This document shows, one piece after another, positions 57,742 to 64,000 of a stretch of 64,000 nucleotides of DNA (its first letter is position 1; each line of letters starts with the position of its first letter). The stretch is from Adenophora triphylla var. japonica. Lineage: Eukaryota; Streptophyta; Magnoliopsida; Asterales; Campanulaceae. The position numbers were made by a program, and so were the translations under genes. Under the pieces are notes generated by a model. It saw only the letters and a list, made by a program, of their open reading frames with translations, ran no database searches and was not told where the DNA came from. The DNA lies in contig JAFEMH010000161.1 of the NCBI GenBank assembly GCA_022495995.1, forward strand, positions 496,001 to 560,000. The letters are read 5' to 3'.

Positions 57742-59469
57742 GCTTTAAGCAGCGGTCAGCCGGGTGGACGACAAAGAGGTGGTACCAAAAGAGATAACGA
57801 AGGGGAACCGAAAGAGAAGGTCTGTGATCGAGTGTGTGTTTCGGGTCTAGGAGAGATAAATTCCTCAGGAGTCACTAGAGGTAAATTCCCTGTCTCAGAA
57901 GTAGGAGTCATATTTTATAGATCTTGTTTCATATCATTATGTGTGGCATAGCATGTTGCTTCTATGTGGCATACATTACTTGAGAAATTATTTTATTGTT
58001 AGAGGATTCTGCTCTTATGAGAGAATACCTCGAATCTCCTTTGGTTTACCACGATGGTGATGTGGTTATGGCTGAGCAGGTATTGCCAGTTGATTTGGTA
58101 TTATTATCAATTTATGATTTTTAGATATACTTGACCTGGAGGGTTAAGTAGTTGTTGTGCATTGGTAGACTATCACAAGAAGTGAGTCTTCTTTTCTGTG
58201 CCTAAATTGTTTACATTGGTAATTGATTCAGATGAACCTTTATGTGATACTCTTGTTATATAAGCATTAAAGACAGAAAGTTTTGGTCAAAAGTGTGAAA
58301 GATATTGGTATGTGTTAGACTTGCATAAGAAGTCTTTTCAGAAATTTTACGTGTTAGTTGTGAGTAGATGGTAATTGTGTTTCCATCAAGGTATCTCATG
58401 TGTTGATTCTAAGTATGATGATCAGAATTTTAATCCTTAGTTTGATGGCTTTATGGTAGTTAGGATTGATGGTCTCTTTGTTAATTAAAGTTCCGGGAAG
58501 ATCATGAAAATCATTTGAGAGTTTGGGTTAAGGATTCCTTGTGAGGAGTCCTTGTATGCAATTTGTAACTAGTGTGAGTTGGCTCGCAAGGATTTCATAT
58601 TTTGTGTTATATAGTCTTAAGCTTGAAGGTTACCATGAATCTTACAAGGATTTAGTCCGTGATCTTTGGGTTGGCAAGTATCATCAAAGGATTTTTTAAG
58701 GAATTCTTGAGAATTGAAAAATTCGTTGATTTAGTTAACTCGGAAGGATATATAAATGGTGTAGGATGTAATAAGTATGAATTATATTGATAGAGATGGA
58801 GAATAGATTGGCTATAGATCCTTACCTTACCTTACCTAGTGGATGTGAGGACTTTGTAAAATGTTAATTGTGTATTAAAGGAAGATTAGGTTGTGATATT
58901 ATGCAAAATGGAAAAGTAATAGCGTATGTTCCGAGAAAGTTAATTTAGATAAAGTAAAATTTTCTTATTCTCTTATCGGGAGTGGCTGCAATTGTGTTGC
59001 GTTATTTAAGTAGGAACCTTATCTTTTTGAGACTCCCTTTTGAAAGTTGTTACCGATCCTAAGAGTTTGAAGAATTTAGTTACTTGAAAGGAAGAGATTA
59101 GAAGACTATCTAGATTCTTGAAGAATAGGTTGTGTGTTGTGTGATGGACTTCCTTTCAAGTTGAGAAGTTAATTAACCTTAGCGAGTTTACGTATAATAG
59201 TAGTTTTAGGTTGCATGGCCCATCGTTTGTATGGAGTTATTTCCCTAATTGTGATTAAACGGATTGGACCTATGCGGTAGTACCGTTGAGAGTTATTAGA
59301 ATAACAGTTCAGGAAATTGAATCCTAGAGTATTCGGGTTGTGAAAATGTGTAGAAGAAGCATGTCATTGAGGAAACTATTTGAAAATTTTTATTTGGAAT
59401 GTGTGAGAGGTAATCTTTGTTATTTGATCCTTAAGGTAAGTCCTTTTAAAATTCGGGATAAATTTTCTT
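57742..59469 (+). pseudogene. Decayed Gypsy pol remnant of element B
   Basis: Short fragments in register with element A or with the family: RGKFPVSEVGVIF (protease region, active site lost), LPVDLVLLSIYDF near 58085, REDHENHLRVW near 58505 (after the RT active site), and the RNase H piece LPSGCEDFV then LGCDIMQNGKVIAY near 58847-58940. Stops and shifts are everywhere. The RT fingers and palm region and the whole integrase are missing. The open frame at 59340-59528 is not recognised. Confidence 0.75.
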
Positions 59470-59483
59470 TAAGGGAGAGTGAG
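59470..59483 (+). promoter_or_regulatory. Polypurine tract of element B
   Basis: TAAGGGAGAGTGAG directly before the 3' LTR start at 59484. It primes plus-strand synthesis; still recognisable although pol is ruined. Confidence 0.8.
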
Positions 59484-62337
59484 TGTAACGACCCTAACCC
59501 TAGGCACAATTTTAATATCATATTATAAGCTTTTAATATTAATGTTAACTTTATGTGATTATTTTATGCCTTTAATATTTATGTTAAGTTGAGATGGTTA
59601 GAAAATAATTTTAAAGCCTTGGGATAAAATGAAAGTAAGTTAAAGTCTTTGGTTGAATTAAAATAATTGAAAGTAAAATAAATAGGGTGTAGTGATGATA
59701 AAATGAGCAAATAAAATATTTTGGGGGTTGGGAGGGTTAATTTAAAAAAGAAAGAAAGAAAGAATTTAGGAAGTATGGGGGGCCATACTTCCTCCCCTCA
59801 TTCCCTCACCCTTTTCTCTTCATTTAGTCAAAAACACTATACTCTCCCCATACCCTCTCATACTTCTTCCTCCTTCCCATACTCCATCCTCCTCATTCTT
59901 CTCCTCCATTTTCTTCTTGTACTTTTCCCATGGATACTCTCCATGGAAAGCCTCACCTCCCAAGATCATACTAAGTCCCATTCTACTCTATTTTAAGATC
60001 CGGGTGTACTTCCATGTTCGTGGAGGCAAGGGGAATACATCAAGCTAGACAAATCTTGGTTTCATCTCATAATACTAAGTAAGTTATTATGACTTCCTTC
60101 TTATAATTGTCATTTTATGTGCTAATGAATGCTTTGATGAAAGAAAAGAAGTTTGGAAATGTTAAATAGTGTTAATTGAGTAAAATGGATTATTTAAGGT
60201 TGATTTGATTTTAGTTATGAGATGGGGGCCTAAGTGGAAAGAAGGAGGGTATAATGGGAGTAATATGTTAATGACTTGAATGGGGTTATTATGATATTTT
60301 CTTCTATTTAGTGTTCATGAATTATTTAATGTTGTTCTTATGATTAAAATAGTTATTAGATGCTTTGGAAACCTGCTTGTAGTTAAGAAATTGATTTATG
60401 TTATAGAATGATGTGGTTGTTTAAAGAAGATGATCAATAGGGTAATAAAATGGATTAAGTTAGATTAAGGAGGTTAAACTTGAAATGTGGTAGTGAAATG
60501 GGTGGAGAATCAAGTGGTAAATGATCTAGGGTTATATTATTTGGGGATTAAATGATTTAAAATGAGGTTGGTAAAGTTAGAAAATCCTTTTGGTATTTTT
60601 AAGAAAGATTATTAAAAAGGGAAAAGAAAATATGTGGAAAAGAGTTAGAAATTTCGAAGTGCTGGAAATGTCCCTTGGGCGGTCGCCCATAGGCCCTTGA
60701 GCGGCCGCCCAACCCACCAGAAAGTATAACCCTTTTTAGAACCTCTTGGGCGGTCGCCCATAGTGACTTGGGCGGTCGCCCATGTCACCAGAATCTCACC
60801 AGTTTGCTTTCTTGCTGAATTTTAACCACAACCACTAAGTATAGTTCCTAACCCTTTCAAAGTAGTGAAACCTAATCTACTTCGGATATGAATTAAGCCT
60901 TTTTAACCTAAGTTAAAGTAGAATACCTTGGCTAGGCCATGATGTCTTAATTGATCAAAATGAAATTGTGAAAAGTAGATCTTGAACCTCTATTAAGGCT
61001 ATTTGAGGTTGTGTAATGATTATGTAGGAATATTTTATGTATCACATTGTGGCATTGCTATCCCAAGTGGGGATTATTTGATATTGTTATATTGCATCCC
61101 AAGTGTGGATTATTTGGTATATTGATATATTGTATCCCAATTGTGGATTATCTGGCATGTTAATTATATTGCATCCCAAGTGTGGATTATTTGGTATATT
61201 GATATATTGTATCCCAATTGTGGAATATCTGGCATGTTAATTATATTGCATCCCGGTGTGGATTATGTGGTTATATTGTTACCTTAATTGAATTTATATT
61301 CGTTAATGGTATTATGCATAGTGTATTAAATGAGCTGTTGCACTATAGTATTGATTTCACATGAGTATACATTACCATGTTGTTATATTCTTATCCCCTT
61401 TGTGGATTTATTTCAAGTATCTATCATGTGCTTGAACGAGTATATATGATTAGGAGGTATAATGGAATTCAATCAATTATTGATTTGTTCTATAAGTGAT
61501 TGAAGGTTCATTATACCTGTGACCTGCCCCCTCTGTGGCCACAGAGTGGGGGTGCTAGCCGTTGTATTGAGCCAAAAGCCTTACAGACCGCTGCAATTTG
61601 GTATACCGGTGGAATGCTCTGTATGAAGCCAAAAGCTTTACAGTAGCGATGATATTATATGATACTCTGAATAAGGGTCATATAAGTATCTTATTTTCTT
61701 ATATGGATCTCTGGGGTATGAGACCTATAAGTGGTGAAGGTGCATGGGGGCAATTCACCAAAGAGCGGAGTTTCACTCCCACGTTGTACGACTTATTGTT
61801 CAGACGGGAAAGGTAAAATGAGGTAACGTAATGTGTTTACCGCTTTTATAATGTGTTATGTGTTACCATGCTACTTGTTGCATATTGTTTGGCATCTTGC
61901 TGCATTCATAATAACTTATTGAGATTTATTCTCACCCCTTCCCTTTTACTGCTTTAGATTGTGCTGAGACAGGTGACTTGATCCAGTGAGGCCGGGAAAA
62001 GAGTTTGGATTCTTTCTTTTGGGACTTATCATGATAGATATATGAGTTGGTTGTCGGGAGTCATATTTAAGCATTACCCTTTTATAAGTTGTAAGGAAAA
62101 CTTTTTTGTCAAACAATGTTAATTAGGATTTTCAATGTAATTAATCAAGTATGTTATTAAAGTATTTGTTTAAATTCCTTCAAGTGGAGATATTATTATC
62201 TGATTTTGTTTATGGAAAATTTAGAATTGGTTTTCTTTTAAAGGCAAATAAAAGTTTTAAAAATATCAGATGGGTTTTCTTAGTTTGAGCTTCTCAAGCT
62301 CGGGACACGCGTTAGGTCCCGGGTTGGGGTGCTCACA
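59484..62337 (+). repeat. 3' LTR of Gypsy element B
   Basis: Near-identical to the 5' LTR. One difference is a local change near 61520, where CCCCCTCTGTGGCCACAGAGTG replaces a shorter form at 55860; both are small palindromes. The 77-bp tandem pair is kept. Confidence 0.93.
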
Positions 62338-62433
62338 AAGCAACAACACAAAAGGCTTCCAAAAAGATCTTCATCAATCTTCATTCACCAAATCTTTAGT
62401 CTTCATAACAGTAGGTCTTCTTTGTCTTCAAAT

Positions 62434-63962
62434 TTATCTTCTGGGAGGAGGAGGAGGAGGAGGCATGTCAAAACTATCACGATCTCGAATGTTGACGTAG
62501 TTATTGACAGCAGGTTTTGCATGAGGGGCAGGGGCTGGAGGAAGATCTTTCGGCATGTAAAATGCAGAAGCTTCAGCACCAATAGCTTGAAGCACTCTCC
62601 TAAGCTCAGCTGCTTCACCATTTGTAGCAGCTTCAAGAGCGGTCAGCTGATGTTCCATACTTTGAAAAGTACCCGTTGACAAGTTTGTGAGCTCTTCAAT
62701 CCTTGAATTCTGATAGTCGATTATGTTGGAATGAATGCCTATAATTTCCCTCACACTCTTGAATCTGTCTCCCAGAACTGTAAACGCTGCTTTGATCGAT
62801 GTATCAATGTACTCATCAATTTTCTTGATTCTGCCCATCACTTCTGTTTTATCCAAAGCCATAGCCCTAGACATCTCTTCCACAAAAAAAAATCATTTCT
62901 GTTGACAAGCCATACTGGAGGGCTTAAGTCATTACCTTCGTGTATTCCTTGATAAACTCTTGGGTGATAGAGTTTTTCAGGATTTGAAGGAGCAATTGGA
63001 GTGATGGGGGTGCTAGCTGGCTTGAGCTAGTTTGGCCAGTCATTATATCTTTGAAGGCCTTTGTTATATGTATGCTCTCCCCCTTAATGGTGTCAATCAA
63101 AAGAGAGGGTAGAGAGTTTACTTGGGCATAAAGCTTTTTGTGAGCAGCAGCAAGAGAGGATTGATTTTTCAGAAGTTGAGCAATCTGAGCTTGATTATCA
63201 AGCTGAATGGAGGTTAAAGTTTCAATGGATTGAAGGATATTATCAAGACTGGAATTTGGAGTAGACTTTGGAGACTGAATGGGGCTTTGATGAGGAGGTG
63301 GGGTGTTGGCAAAGAATTCAGGCTCATTGCGGTTGACCGTGCGGTCAGAGGTAGCCTTTGGTATTTCAGCTTCATTAAGGGCATCATCTTGGCCACCAAT
63401 GTTATCTTGGGCAAAATTCTAATTTACATTATCACCACCAATTTTATCTTGATCAAAGTCATCATCTGACTTCTCAGTATCAACATCATCATTGGTCAAA
63501 ACTACAATGTTAGCCCCACTTTCAGGTTTCTTCAAGTATGGATTTTTAATCCAAATGCTAGCTTCATAATCTGGCACAACATTGTTATATTTCTTATTCA
63601 CAACATTTGCTTGAACTGAGTAAATGGAATCAGCCAAGTCATCAGACAATTCTTCATCACTTTCTTCAAGGCCTAAATCAGCAATGGCCTTTCTGACATT
63701 GACAATCCTTGGCTTTTTCTTGGGTGAGGATTGGTCATCATTTTTCTTTCTTTTCTCCCCCTGAGATGGGGGCACCAAACAAGTGTTCATAAGTTTGTTT
63801 TTCTTTCTCAGCATATGGGGTGGAATTCTGTTGAATGATTGGATATCTGGGCTTTGATTGATTAGACTTTGCTGGAATAAGGGGAATGGTAGATCTAGAA
63901 AATTTTGGTACAGGGGCACTGAATTTTGAGAGCTTGACAGGTTTGGGAACTGCGGTGACCAT
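62434..63962 (-). pseudogene. Copia/Sirevirus 3' ORF, env-like coiled-coil protein, broken
   Basis: Pieces in order on the minus strand: MVTAVPKPVKLSKFSAPVPK (63962), a shift near 63790, KKPRIVNVRKAIADLGLEES and an acidic stretch, TAG at 63421-63419, then SSLDNILQSIETLTSIQLDN and QAQIAQLLKNQSSLAAAHKK, a shift at an A tract near 62882-62892, then MSRAMALDKTEVMGRIKKID and a coiled coil ending MPPPPPPPRR (62434). About 500 codons if joined. Its place between pol (outside the window) and the 3' LTR, with coiled coils and a Pro-rich tail, fits the env-like or extra ORFs of Sireviruses. The function of such ORFs is not settled. The Gypsy element B lies just downstream. Confidence 0.6.
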
Positions 63963-64000
63963 TTAGGTGCGGTTGACCGTGGCTTTTCACTTGGGCAAGG

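Larger units (their letters stand above)
53820..62337 (+). mobile_element. Ty3/Gypsy LTR retrotransposon, element B, complete, TSD AAGCA
   Basis: 8518 bp bounded by AAGCA at 53815-53819 and 62338-62342. LTRs are 53820-56669 (2850 bp) and 59484-62337 (2854 bp). The internal region is only 2814 bp: iMet primer site, a gag with one stop, and heavily decayed pol lacking the RT core and integrase. In a 330-bp LTR stretch I compared about 2 percent of bases differ, so the insertion is fairly young. It is inserted in the internal 3' region of the Copia element. Confidence 0.95.
40791..64000 (-). mobile_element. Ty1/Copia Sirevirus-like element, 3' part, host of two nested elements
   Basis: The minus-strand 3' LTR starts TGTTGGGTATG at 53381, directly after a polypurine tract AATAGGGGGAGAT, and ends GGGACCAACA at 40791. 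The junction GGGGGAGATTGTTGG is typical of Sirevirus Copia elements, as is a coding region between pol and the 3' LTR (62434-63962). Pol and the 5' LTR lie beyond 64000. The CACTA (41251-52355) and Gypsy B (53820-62337) are inserted into it. Net LTR length is about 1.48 kb. Confidence 0.75.

Noticed and set aside
62270..62679. Frames on the + strand across the element B right end and beyond
   Set aside because: They cross the LTR boundary and target duplication and oppose the coiled-coil frame on the minus strand.

Overview
This is a plant nuclear window, almost certainly from a eudicot. The evidence is split genes with GT-AG introns, a plant FHA/microspherule-type gene, an intronless extracellular LRR gene, and a dense, nested layer of plant transposon families: Ty3/Gypsy, Ty1/Copia, CACTA, hAT, Mutator-like, Helitron, Stowaway, RTE LINE and SINE. 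I cannot name the species from the sequence alone.

Only two host genes are well supported, both on the + strand. The first (13714 to about 22777, at least seven exons) encodes a protein with an N-terminal microspherule-type domain and a C-terminal FHA domain, related to Arabidopsis EMB1967 and animal MCRS1. Its last exon is uncertain because an RTE LINE fragment sits just upstream of it. The second (36050-37330) is intronless and encodes a secreted protein with 11 leucine-rich repeats. A possible small two-exon gene or captured fragment (32916-34699, minus strand) lies inside a Helitron-like element.

Layout. 1-4898 is the 5' part of a decayed chromovirus-type Gypsy element on the minus strand (element A). 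5000-13450 is a field of small elements: Stowaway MITEs, two hAT elements with 8-bp duplications, two Helitrons (one split by a hAT, one by a LINE-derived element) and a long-TIR Mutator-like element. 13714-22777 is the FHA gene. 22800-35700 is again MITE and hAT territory, including a Stowaway split by a 1.4-kb hAT. 36050-37330 is the LRR gene. 38700-40000 holds a hAT end, a tRNA-derived SINE and another Stowaway.

The right third is one nested stack. A Sirevirus-like Copia element on the minus strand has its 3' end at 40791 and runs past the right edge. Its 3' LTR is split by an 11.1-kb CACTA element (41251-52355, TSD GTA), and its region upstream of that LTR is split by an 8.5-kb Gypsy element (element B, 53820-62337, TSD AAGCA). 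The CACTA carries degraded TNP2 and TNPA-like transposase genes plus an extra open gene that resembles Athila ORF1. That extra gene shares its leader sequence with TNP2. Elements A and B belong to one family, yet carry different palindrome arrays at the same LTR position. The A-type core reappears in the CACTA and the B-type core in the Copia element. Shared leader sequence and recurring palindrome cassettes are the two most unusual signals here.
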